From the NCBI GenBank assembly GCA_018827375.1, contig JAHJYW010000025.1:1-33109 (forward strand): a stretch of DNA of 33,109 nucleotides. The letters run 5' to 3'. The notes under the pieces were generated by a model. That model was not told the origin of the DNA. It did not search any database and was given only the letters and a program-made list of their open reading frames with translations. Numbering within the stretch: position 1 is the first letter of the stretch; every line of letters begins with the position of its first letter. A program made the translations under genes and the position numbers. This document shows positions 22,436 to 31,036 of this stretch, one piece after another. The DNA is from Alphaproteobacteria bacterium. GTDB lineage: Bacteria; Pseudomonadota; Alphaproteobacteria; Caulobacterales; Hyphomonadaceae.

Positions 22436-25339
22436 ATGATTACCGGAAAGACCTGGAAGCTCGCCGCCCTGGCGAGCGTCGCCGCGCTCACGCTGGCGGC
22501 TTGCTCAGACACCACGATTTCTTCTCCTGGCGCAGGTTCGCCTCCCACGGCCCCCCCATCACCTCCTCCACCACCGCCGCCACCTGCCGCTGCCTCTATA
22601 GAGCTCGTCCCGACTGCAGGCTGCCCAACCGGCACGACAGCCACAACACTCGCTGCTGTCGACACCGCAGGTTTTGCTGATGTGAGCGTCTGCGTCCTTG
22701 GCACCGGTGACCAGACGATCATCACGCAAGATATCAACATTCCTGCAAACACGACCATAGCCATCAGCGGCCCGGTTTTCATGGGCTCCGATGTCAACAC
22801 CGCAGGCGGTACAGCAGCGACGCTTACCCTTGGCCAAGGTGTTCGCGTGTTCGGTGCGTCCAAGACAGGTACTGCGACAGGAACAGGCGACTACATCGTC
22901 ATCTCACGCGGCTCGACGATCGAAGCGATCGGCACAGCAACTAATCCAGTCCGCTTCACGGCTCGCGCAGCAATTAATGATGAAGAAACGGGCTCAAGCC
23001 TGCTCACGGCCAACTCGACAGCCCTCTGGGGTGGCCTCGTCATCAACGGTAGCGCGCCAATCAACGATTGTGCAGATGGTACAGCGGTCGGCGGCTCAGC
23101 TGGTTGTGAGAAGTCTGGTGAAGGTGCTTCTGGCTTCTTCGGCGGCGCAGATACGACAGATAATTCCGGTACACTTCAGTACGTCACCGTTGAATATGCG
23201 GGCGCGCGCCTGACCAATGAAGACGAGCTCAACGGTATCGCATTCCAGGGCGTCGGTTCCGGCACCACTGTCGACCACATCCAGGTCCACAACAACCTCG
23301 ACGATGGCGTCGAATGGTTCGGTGGATCGGTTAACGTTAAATACCTCGCCGTTTCCGGCGCGGGCGACGACTCCGTTGACTGGACGGATGGCTGGTCCGG
23401 CCGTCTTCAATACGTTCTGGTTCGCTCGAACAATGCGTCCTCTTCCGATCCCCGGGGTATCGAAGCTGATAACCGCGATCAGGCCAACGCCAAGACTCCC
23501 TTCTCGGATCCGAAGATCGCAAACTTCACACTGATCGGTTCCGACGCCAACCAGCAGGGCATGCTGCTCCGCCGCGGCACAAAGGGGACAATCGTCAACG
23601 GTATCGTGGTCGGCTTCCCGACTGGTCTCGACATTGATGAGCCCCAGACATTCACCAACCTCGGCGATGGATCGCTGAACCTTGAGTCGATCGCATTCGA
23701 CAACACGGTCAACTTCCAGCAGGACGCTGATCCGGTGGCACCCTTCGCTCCAGCGGACAATATGGTTGAAGTTACGAATTCGCTGAACAACGAATATTTC
23801 CCTGGTACAGTTGAACTCGGCGTCCCCGTTTCGACAGCCCTGTCAGCTGATACGTTCTTCGACACGACAACCTATGTCGGCGCATTTGGTCCAACAGAAA
23901 CGCCAACAGCCAACTGGGCCAGCTTCACCACGCCCGGTACATTCTTCGATGCCGTAGAGGCAAACTGCCCGACAGGCACGACGGAAAACGGCACACTGGA
24001 CAGCAAGAAGCTTTGCCAGATCAGCGCTTCTGCGCCGATCACGTCCGACGTCCGCCTGACAAACGGCGACCAGCTTATCTATGAACTGGTTGGTCCTGTG
24101 TTTGTCGGCACGGATCAAGGCGCTGACCCAGCTGCACCGCTTGCGGGTTCCACAAGCGCAACGTTGACAATTGATGCCGGCGTCACGGTCGTTGGGTCGG
24201 GCAATGACGACTATCTGGTGATTGCACGCGGTTCGAAAATTCTCTCGAACGGCACCGCCAGTGCACCAGTCGTCATGACGGCAAAAGGTGCTGTTGATGG
24301 CACGACGCCAATCGACGCGGACACCAAGGGCCTTTGGGGTGGACTGGTTATCAACGGCCGGGCTCCAATCAACAACTGCGCCGACGGCTTGGCGACAGGC
24401 GGAACGCTGGCTTGTGAAAAGTCCGGCGAGGGCTCTTCGGGCTTCTTCGGCGGCGCATCGGCAGACGACGATAGCGGTCAGATCTACTACACACGCGTCC
24501 AATACGCTGGTGTGCGGCTAACCAACGAAGACGAACTGAACGGCATTGCCTTCCAGGGTGTCGGTTCCGGCACGGAAGTCGACTATGTCCAGGTCTATAA
24601 CAACCTTGATGACTGCTATGAGTTCTTTGGCGGCACGGTCAGCGTGAAACACATCCTGTCGACAGGCTGTGGCGATGACCAGTTCGACTGGACGGACGGC
24701 TGGATTGGTTCGGCTCAGTATATCATTGCAACCGGCGGCAATTCATCCGCAACCGGCGGCATGTCATCTGACCCGAACGGCTTCGAAGGCGACAACCGCG
24801 ACGGCAACAATACCAAGACGCCCGTCTCGACACCGCGGATCTCGAACTTCACGCTCATCGCGGGTGACGACCCTGCCGAACAGATCGGTGCGAAACTGCG
24901 CCGCGGCATGGCCGGCACGGTTGCCAACGGCATCATCATTGGCTGGGCCCAGTTCGGTCTTGATGTTGATGACGGCCAGACGATCACCAACACCAACGCC
25001 GGTACGGCTGATCCAAATGCAGCAGGCGCGCTGGTTATTCGTTCGCTCTTCCTGGACGAGAACGGTCTGGCTCTCGCGAACGATGCCACCGAGCCGACCT
25101 ATACGGCAGCCAACAACTTCGAGACGGCCCTGCCGCACACGATGACTGGCTTCACCTTCCGCGCAGGACGCCCAGGCGTCGTACCAGGCGCCAACGAGAA
25201 TTCGGTGTCCGTGTTCGACGTGACCGGCATCGGCAACCTCGAGCCAACGACTTATATCGGCGCGGTCGAGGATGCAGACGACAAATGGTTCCTTGGCTGG
25301 TCTATCGATCAGACGGGCGCCCTTACCTCGGCCAACTAA
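22436..25339 (+). CDS. Large surface lipoprotein, ElpS-like by context
   Basis: 967-residue predicted lipoprotein. Signal peptide with lipobox LTLAAC, lipid cysteine Cys23 followed by Ser, which favours the outer membrane; then a Pro-rich linker (about 36-52). The rest is two homologous halves, each beginning CPTGTT, with a conserved 124-residue core (197-320 and 633-756) that I aligned by hand at 88/124 identical (about 71%), no gaps. Short beta-rich, Gly/Asp-rich stretches such as NNLDDGVEWFGG and VDWTDGW suggest a right-handed beta-helix or similar. Beside a TonB receptor and a gsp operon it resembles Caulobacter ElpS, a phosphate-starvation surface lipoprotein adjacent to a type II system; I could not compare sequences. 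Enzymatic activity unknown. Confidence 0.8.
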   Translation: MITGKTWKLAALASVAALTLAACSDTTISSPGAGSPPTAPPSPPPPPPPPAAASIELVPTAGCPTGTTATTLAAVDTAGFADVSVCVLGTGDQTIITQDINIPANTTIAISGPVFMGSDVNTAGGTAATLTLGQGVRVFGASKTGTATGTGDYIVISRGSTIEAIGTATNPVRFTARAAINDEETGSSLLTANSTALWGGLVINGSAPINDCADGTAVGGSAGCEKSGEGASGFFGGADTTDNSGTLQYVTVEYAGARLTNEDELNGIAFQGVGSGTTVDHIQVHNNLDDGVEWFGGSVNVKYLAVSGAGDDSVDWTDGWSGRLQYVLVRSNNASSSDPRGIEADNRDQANAKTPFSDPKIANFTLIGSDANQQGMLLRRGTKGTIVNGIVVGFPTGLDIDEPQTFTNLGDGSLNLESIAFDNTVNFQQDADPVAPFAPADNMVEVTNSLNNEYFPGTVELGVPVSTALSADTFFDTTTYVGAFGPTETPTANWASFTTPGTFFDAVEANCPTGTTENGTLDSKKLCQISASAPITSDVRLTNGDQLIYELVGPVFVGTDQGADPAAPLAGSTSATLTIDAGVTVVGSGNDDYLVIARGSKILSNGTASAPVVMTAKGAVDGTTPIDADTKGLWGGLVINGRAPINNCADGLATGGTLACEKSGEGSSGFFGGASADDDSGQIYYTRVQYAGVRLTNEDELNGIAFQGVGSGTEVDYVQVYNNLDDCYEFFGGTVSVKHILSTGCGDDQFDWTDGWIGSAQYIIATGGNSSATGGMSSDPNGFEGDNRDGNNTKTPVSTPRISNFTLIAGDDPAEQIGAKLRRGMAGTVANGIIIGWAQFGLDVDDGQTITNTNAGTADPNAAGALVIRSLFLDENGLALANDATEPTYTAANNFETALPHTMTGFTFRAGRPGVVPGANENSVSVFDVTGIGNLEPTTYIGAVEDADDKWFLGWSIDQTGALTSAN
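23024..23395 (+). repeat. Internal repeat copy 1 (lipoprotein core)
   Basis: Codes for residues 197-320, from LWGGLVING to DWTDGW. Same length (372 bases) as copy 2 with no insertions; period 1308 bases. Confidence 0.9.
24332..24703 (+). repeat. Internal repeat copy 2 (lipoprotein core)
   Basis: Codes for residues 633-756. Differs from copy 1 at 36 of 124 residues by hand count. It has two extra cysteines, Cys727 (NNLDDC) and Cys745 (STGC), where copy 1 has Gly and Ala. Confidence 0.9.
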
Positions 25340-25355
25340 CAAAACGGTCGATACC

Positions 25356-25394
25356 GGGGTGGGGTGGCAATGTTTTTGCCGCCCCACCTCTTTT
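25356..25394 (+). terminator. Intrinsic terminator between lipoprotein and TonB receptor
   Basis: GGGGTGGGGTGGC (25356-25368) pairs over 13 bp (two G·U) with GCCGCCCCACCTC (25378-25390) around a 9-base loop, followed by TTTT. It would cut most transcription from the PHO-like promoter before the receptor gene, so the receptor gets less mRNA by read-through or has its own promoter. Confidence 0.85.
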
Positions 25395-25457
25395 CACATT
25401 TCAGAGTTTCAGCGCGCAGCCAGGATTGGGTCCTGACGCGCTTTTCGGGGAAACAAA

Positions 25458-28091
25458 ATGATACGCAGATCACATATACGGTCGCTGCTTCTTACCAGCG
25501 CCTGCCTCGCATGGGTGGTCCCGGCTTTCGCGCAGGAGGCCGATCAGGTCTCGCCACCACCAGAAGCGGCACAACCCGCCGCGACAACAGAAGATGCTGA
25601 GTCGCGTCAAGAGACTGTCGTCGTCCGCGGCCAGTTCATTCCGGACGAAAAGCGAAGCACGTCCGAAGTCTCCAGCCTCATCGACGAAGGCGACTTCGCT
25701 ATCCAGGGCGACAGTGATGCGGCAGCGGCGCTGGCGCGTGTCGCCGGCATCGCAACCGCCGATGACGAATTCATCTATGTCCGTGGCCTGAACGAACGCT
25801 ATTCCAGTGTTCTGCTGAACGGATCCCCTCTCCCAAGCCCGGCACCTCTGCGCCGTGTCGCGCCACTTGACCTGTTTCCGACGGCAGCCTTGAAGTCGGT
25901 ACTTGTTCAGAAAACCTACTCGCCAAACCTGCCTGCCGAATTCGGCGGCGGCGTCGTTGACCTTCGCACCAAGGGTATTCCCAGCGAGCGCTTCCTAACA
26001 GTTGGCGGCAGCATAAGCGGCGACAGTGTCACGACCCTCAACAACGGCCTGCTATATGACGGATCCGACACAGACTGGCTCGGCGTTGACGACGGCGCAC
26101 GTGACCTACCTTCGCTTGACGACGGACTCACACGTGAATTCGGCAGGCAATTGACCGACAACTCATCCCTGCTCGTGCTGCAACGCGGCGAAATTGGTCC
26201 CAATTTCGGTGGCTCGCTTACTGGCGGCGACCGCTATGATGTTTCAAATGACGTTTCTGTCGGCATCCTCGGGTCGCTTGGCTACTCGAACAAATGGTCA
26301 ACCAAGTCGGGCCAGCGCGCACTCGGTTCGGTTCAGGGCGGTCAGCTCATTGAGAACTTCAGCCAGGACCGGAACAGCACCGAAAATACGGTTGGCCTGA
26401 ATGGTCTTGCAGTGCTCGGCCTTGATCTGTTCGACAATCACAAGCTGACATTCACAGGTCTGGTGACACGTTCAACCGACAAGGAAGCCCGCACCCAGGA
26501 GGGCATCAACAACGAAGGCGTGAACCTTCGCAGGGACGCCCTGGAATGGTTTGAGCGACAGCTCTGGTCGACTCAGGTTCTCGGCGAACATGTCTTCCCG
26601 GACCTCATGAATCTGGAAATCGAATGGCGCGGTTCTTATTCGGAAGCCCTTCGAAATGCTCCATACCAGCTTTCCAATGAATATTCGGTGCTGCCTGATG
26701 GCTCCTACCGTCTGAACTCCTCGCCGGCGGCCAACCGCCTCCAGTTCAGCCGCGTCGATGACGACACCACAGACTTCGGCATCGACTTCACGCTCCCGCT
26801 TGTCGCAAGCCGTGCAGATTGCACGTATTTCTGTGAAGTCGAATTGAAGGCAGGCTATGCCTATGTTGAAAATGATCGCGTCGCATCGTCGATCATCTAC
26901 AATATTGAAGGGACCGGCGGCACAGACGGCCTTCAGCGTCTCGACTACACGTATGCCTACCTGTTTGCGAATGGCCTCGGTAATGTCAGCCAGGTCGTCG
27001 GCCCGCAATTCCCTCCCTACTATCTTGCGACTCTTGAGACCGACGCAGCCTATGTCGGTGTCGACGTCCAGATCACGCCTTATCTGCGGGCGGCGGTTGG
27101 TGGACGCTATGAGGATGCCATCCAGGCGGTTGATGTGCTGGCCGACCTGTCGGACCGCACCGGCAATGTGGTCGAAGGCGTAAATGAGACGTCCGACTTC
27201 CTGCCTGCACTTACATTGACCTGGAACCCGATCAACGAAGTCCAGGTCCGCGCTGGCTACTCCCAGACGCTGACCCGCCCGCAGTTCCGGGAACTGGCAC
27301 CGCAGGAATTCGTCGACACAGAGACGGACGTAAACTTCGTAGGTAACCCCTATCTCAAGAACGCCTCCATCAAGAACTACGATATCCGGGCGGAATACTA
27401 CTTCGCCCGCGACCAGTTCGCGACCTTTGGCCTGTTCTACAAGGACCTCGAAAACCCGATCGAGGAATTCCTCGTCAGCGTCGAACCGGTCCGGACCTCG
27501 TTCATCAACGTACCCGCCGCAAAGCTCTACGGCTTTGAGGTCGAATACGAACAGAAACTGCCGATGTACGATTGGACCAAATGGTCTTTCTTCAACGACC
27601 GCGACCTGCAGGTGAAGACCAACTATACTTGGTCGGATTCCGAAGTGGACGCCAATGGCGACGTTGCCATCAACGTCGGCTCACCCCTCTTCCCGTCTCG
27701 TGGCACGACACCTGCAGCAGGTCGCATCCTTGATGGGCGCAGACTGCAAGGGCAATCCGAGCACCTGTTCAACCTGCAAATCGCCTTGCTCAATGAGCAG
27801 GCAAACTCAGAACTGAACCTGTTGGTTAATTACGTTTCAGATAGAATTCGCACAGGCGAACTACTGTCACTCAATGTACCGGCATTTATTGAACAACCGC
27901 CAACAACTGTAGATCTGGTGTGGAATAAGGGATTTGAGGCCAATGGTGGCGAGTACGAATTCTCTCTGAATATTGAAAATATATTGGGAGAAGGGTACCA
28001 AGCCTATCAGGAACTTAATGGTGACCGCGTTGATATTGATACGTATGATCAAGGTACTGTCGTTTCCTTCGGGTTGAAGAGGAAGTTCTGA
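25458..28091 (+). CDS. TonB-dependent outer membrane receptor
   Basis: 877-residue outer-membrane beta-barrel receptor powered by TonB-ExbB-ExbD. A signal peptide ends near AFA-QEA (residue 25). A TonB-box-like ETVVVRG lies near residue 52. The plug domain has VAGIATADDEFIYVRGLNER, YSSVLLNGSPLPSPAPLRRV and LPAEFGGGVVDLRT. The barrel ends with typical strands (TLTRPQFRELAP) and a terminal Phe (GLKRKF), the signal for barrel insertion. The ligand is unknown. It lies between the large lipoprotein and gspC. The last ~310 bases are distinctly AT-rich (about 44% GC by hand count, against about 60% just before). Confidence 0.93.
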   Translation: MIRRSHIRSLLLTSACLAWVVPAFAQEADQVSPPPEAAQPAATTEDAESRQETVVVRGQFIPDEKRSTSEVSSLIDEGDFAIQGDSDAAAALARVAGIATADDEFIYVRGLNERYSSVLLNGSPLPSPAPLRRVAPLDLFPTAALKSVLVQKTYSPNLPAEFGGGVVDLRTKGIPSERFLTVGGSISGDSVTTLNNGLLYDGSDTDWLGVDDGARDLPSLDDGLTREFGRQLTDNSSLLVLQRGEIGPNFGGSLTGGDRYDVSNDVSVGILGSLGYSNKWSTKSGQRALGSVQGGQLIENFSQDRNSTENTVGLNGLAVLGLDLFDNHKLTFTGLVTRSTDKEARTQEGINNEGVNLRRDALEWFERQLWSTQVLGEHVFPDLMNLEIEWRGSYSEALRNAPYQLSNEYSVLPDGSYRLNSSPAANRLQFSRVDDDTTDFGIDFTLPLVASRADCTYFCEVELKAGYAYVENDRVASSIIYNIEGTGGTDGLQRLDYTYAYLFANGLGNVSQVVGPQFPPYYLATLETDAAYVGVDVQITPYLRAAVGGRYEDAIQAVDVLADLSDRTGNVVEGVNETSDFLPALTLTWNPINEVQVRAGYSQTLTRPQFRELAPQEFVDTETDVNFVGNPYLKNASIKNYDIRAEYYFARDQFATFGLFYKDLENPIEEFLVSVEPVRTSFINVPAAKLYGFEVEYEQKLPMYDWTKWSFFNDRDLQVKTNYTWSDSEVDANGDVAINVGSPLFPSRGTTPAAGRILDGRRLQGQSEHLFNLQIALLNEQANSELNLLVNYVSDRIRTGELLSLNVPAFIEQPPTTVDLVWNKGFEANGGEYEFSLNIENILGEGYQAYQELNGDRVDIDTYDQGTVVSFGLKRKF

Positions 28092-28130
28092 TATACGTGA
28101 CATGATCGGCGAATTTTCGATCTGAAAACC

Positions 28131-28162
28131 AGTCCGCTGCGGCCGCAAAGCCTCAGCGGACT
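28131..28162 (+). terminator. Hairpin after the TonB receptor gene
   Basis: AGTCCGCTG (28131-28139) pairs perfectly with CAGCGGACT (28154-28162) around a 14-base loop. The following tail (TCTGTTGT) is only moderately T-rich, so it may be a leaky terminator or a processing hairpin between the receptor and the gsp operon. Confidence 0.55.
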
Positions 28163-28214
28163 TCTGTTGTAGAGTTGGCGCCCCGTTCAAAGGGCCCCTG
28201 AAATGAGGCGTTAC

Positions 28215-29087
28215 ATGGAAATATCGGCAGCACTGGTGCCATGGTTACCGCGCGTGCGCCTTGGACTCGAAATTCTTGTCACGGGAATTCTCGGTCTTCT
28301 ACTCGCCCGGTTTGCCTGGGTTCTCATTGACTCCGGCGGGGCTGTCAGCGAGCCGCTACCCTTGCCCGTTGCAGCTGCGCCAGCATCGGCAAATGCTTCG
28401 TTATCCAGTGTAGATTTGACTGCACTGACACGCGCCAACCGCTTCGGTGCGACTGCGACAGGTGTGGATCTACTGCCAAACGCGCCTGCCACCAGCCTTA
28501 ACCTATCACTCAAGGGTGTCAGAGCTCTTGCGGCAAATAATGACGGCGTTGCGTCGGACGAAGCCATCGCCATCATCCAGACACCCGACAACAAGGCCCT
28601 GACCTACCATCCTGGAGATACGATCATTGACGGGGTCACGCTTGATCGCGTGCTTCCTGACCGGGTTCTGATCCGCAAGGGTGGCGCGCTCGAAACACTC
28701 ATGATGGAGAGTAACGCTGATGCACTCGCCGTCCTGTCTCTGCCAGGACAAGAAGGTATGATTCAGGGAAGCCAGCGTGCGCCTGTCGTGGAATCAAAGC
28801 CTGCGACGATAGATCGTGCGCTGCTGGCGTCACTGAACATCTCGCCCGTTACTGAGGAAGGCAACCTCGTTGGCTATCGCCTGACCACGCCTGGCTCCGC
28901 AGCGGCCCTGTCTGGCACAGGAATTGAATCAGGGGATATCCTGACCACACTCGATGGGACCCCTGTGCGCGATATCGACATGCAAAGCGTAACCGAGCGA
29001 CTGGCCCGGTCGCCCGAGATTTCCATGATGGTCAGGCGCGGAAACGCGGATGTGCCGGTCACGCTTCGTTTCCCTGAGGGAGAATAG
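28215..29087 (+). CDS. gspC: Type II secretion system protein C
   Basis: Inner-membrane protein that links the GspD secretin to the cytoplasmic-membrane platform. 290 residues from ATG 28215: a short cytoplasmic start, one transmembrane helix (LEILVTGILGLLLARFAWVL), a linker, the homology-region domain (about 60-170, including KGVRALAANNDGVASDEAIA and HPGDTIIDGVTLDRVLPDRV) and a carboxy-terminal PDZ domain (YRLTTPGSAAALSGTGIESG with GDILTTLDGTPVRDI). I prefer 28215 because TGAGG lies 6 bases upstream; ATG 28203 has no Shine-Dalgarno and would add four residues. It is the first gene of a gspC-D-E-F run. Confidence 0.92.
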   Translation: MEISAALVPWLPRVRLGLEILVTGILGLLLARFAWVLIDSGGAVSEPLPLPVAAAPASANASLSSVDLTALTRANRFGATATGVDLLPNAPATSLNLSLKGVRALAANNDGVASDEAIAIIQTPDNKALTYHPGDTIIDGVTLDRVLPDRVLIRKGGALETLMMESNADALAVLSLPGQEGMIQGSQRAPVVESKPATIDRALLASLNISPVTEEGNLVGYRLTTPGSAAALSGTGIESGDILTTLDGTPVRDIDMQSVTERLARSPEISMMVRRGNADVPVTLRFPEGE

Positions 29088-29088
29088 A

Positions 29089-31032
29089 ATGAACTTCCGC
29101 TTCGGCCTTTCGGCCGTCCTGCTGGCCGCAACCGCACTGCCCGCTTTCGGGCAGGCCGGTGAGCCCACGGCTCAGGCTGCGCGCCATGTTCTGAATTTCG
29201 ACGATGTGGAACTGAGCTCCCTGATCGCCGACGTTTCGATCGTCACCGGCTACACATTCATCGTACATCCGGATGTCCGGGGCAAACGCGTCACGGTAAC
29301 GTCTTCCACGCCGCTCACGCGTGAAGGCGTCTTCGAGGTTTTCCTATCCACACTGCGCGTGCAGGGCTTCACAGCCGTGCCGGCAGGAAAGAACACGTAT
29401 CGTATCATACCGGAACAATCCGCAGTCACCGAAGCCGGCACGCGCTCGGCTGGTGCGAACAGCTTCGTGACGGAAATCATACACCTCGACAATTTCAATG
29501 CGCTTGAAGCCGCCCAGATGGTCAAGCCGCTGGTGGACGCGCAGGGACAGGTCATCGCCAACCCCCGCTCCAACACGCTGGTCGTTGTCGATTACGAGTC
29601 CAACATGCCCCGCATCCGTCAGCTCGTAGCGGGCATCGATGAGGATCGGACCCGGACGGAAACCATTTCGCTCCGGAACATACCGTCGGGCGAAATGGAA
29701 TCTATCCTAATGGCACTGCAGAAAAGTGGCGGAGAAGATTCCTACGCCTCCAACTTCCAGGCCATCGCCTCGCAAACAGGCAACTCCATCGTCATCCGTG
29801 GCGACGACATCACTGTCGACCGCGCCTTGAAAGTGATCGAGCAACTCGATGCGACTGACAGGGTCGAGGACACGCTCCGCGTCATTTCGCTCAAGAATGC
29901 TGACGCCTCCGAAATCGTGCCGATCCTTGAAAAAGTGGCAGGCGCCATGGCTTTCCGGCGCGCAGAAACGGGCGGCGAAGTCACACCAAGCACAATTGCC
30001 TTTCATGCCCCGACAAATTCAATCGTCATCAATGCGCCAAGCGAAACCCTGCTGACACTTGAACGCGTCATTCAGGATCTCGACAAACGCCGCGCCCAGG
30101 TGCTTGTCGAAGCCATCATTGTTGAAATGTCGGACGACACCGCCCGCGAACTTGGCCTGCAATTCCTGCTCAGCGGGACGGGCAACTCCACTGTGCCTTT
30201 TGCGTCTACAAATTATTCGCGTTCCGCGCCAAACCTGCTTGCGCTGGCTGGCGCGGTTGCCGGTGATACGCCCTTCGATACGGGCGACAGCAATCCTTTC
30301 GCCGCATCTGCTGTTACCTCCCTTCTCGGCCTTACGGGACTCAGCGTCGGTATTGGCGGTCAGGATGGCGACACGTTGTTTGGTGCCATCCTCACGGCGG
30401 TCGAAAGTGACACCAATTCCCGCGTGCTCTCAAAGCCATTCAACATGACGCTCGACAATGGCACGTCATCGCTTCTGGTTGGTCAGGAAGTCCCTATCAT
30501 TACCGGCTCTGTCCTCGGCAGTGACAACAGCAATCCTTTCCAGACCGTGGACCGAAAGGAAATCGGTGTACGGCTTGATGTGACGCCGCGTATTTCATCT
30601 GACGACGCGGTGCGTCTGGAAATCAACCAGGAGGTCTCCAGCATAGCTGGCGCCATTACGACCGCGACGTCCGATCTCATCTTCAACAAGCGCCAGATCA
30701 CCACTGACGTCCTTGCGGATAGCGGCGAGATTATCGTCATCGGCGGTCTCATTCAGCAATCCGACACGGTCGCAAACGAGAAGGTGCCAATCCTCGGTGA
30801 TATTCCAGTCGCGGGTCGCATCTTTCGTTCCGAAGGCACGGCCACGAAACGTACCAACCTGATGGTCTTTATCCGGCCCACTGTCATTCGCGACCGCCAA
30901 AGCGCACGCGATGTAACGGCGCGCAGCTATCGCTTCGTCCGCGCTGAAGAACTCTGGAACGGTAAGGATGACAAGGTGAACTCGCTCGACGCTTTTGTCA
31001 GCGAGGTTCTGGGATCCCCCGCCCCGCAATAA
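29089..31032 (+). CDS. gspD: Type II secretion system secretin
   Basis: Outer-membrane secretin that forms the exit channel of the type II system. 647 residues with a signal peptide (LSAVLLAATALPAFGQAG). Periplasmic domains follow in order: N0 (VLNFDDVELSSLIADVSIVT), N1-N3 repeats (ANPRSNTLVVVDYESNM; IVIRGDDITVDRALKVIEQL; NSIVINAPSETLLTLERVIQ), then the secretin barrel with the signature VGQEVPIITGS, VRLDVTPRISS and GEIIVIGGLIQQSD. GAGGGAGA precedes the ATG at 29089, one base after the gspC stop. No obvious carboxy-terminal S-domain for a pilotin is visible. Confidence 0.96.
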   Translation: MNFRFGLSAVLLAATALPAFGQAGEPTAQAARHVLNFDDVELSSLIADVSIVTGYTFIVHPDVRGKRVTVTSSTPLTREGVFEVFLSTLRVQGFTAVPAGKNTYRIIPEQSAVTEAGTRSAGANSFVTEIIHLDNFNALEAAQMVKPLVDAQGQVIANPRSNTLVVVDYESNMPRIRQLVAGIDEDRTRTETISLRNIPSGEMESILMALQKSGGEDSYASNFQAIASQTGNSIVIRGDDITVDRALKVIEQLDATDRVEDTLRVISLKNADASEIVPILEKVAGAMAFRRAETGGEVTPSTIAFHAPTNSIVINAPSETLLTLERVIQDLDKRRAQVLVEAIIVEMSDDTARELGLQFLLSGTGNSTVPFASTNYSRSAPNLLALAGAVAGDTPFDTGDSNPFAASAVTSLLGLTGLSVGIGGQDGDTLFGAILTAVESDTNSRVLSKPFNMTLDNGTSSLLVGQEVPIITGSVLGSDNSNPFQTVDRKEIGVRLDVTPRISSDDAVRLEINQEVSSIAGAITTATSDLIFNKRQITTDVLADSGEIIVIGGLIQQSDTVANEKVPILGDIPVAGRIFRSEGTATKRTNLMVFIRPTVIRDRQSARDVTARSYRFVRAEELWNGKDDKVNSLDAFVSEVLGSPAPQ

Positions 31033-31036
31033 TCCG

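Noticed and set aside
22541..22600. CCT/CCA-rich low-complexity stretch as a possible repeat array
   Set aside because: It simply encodes the Pro-rich linker of the lipoprotein.
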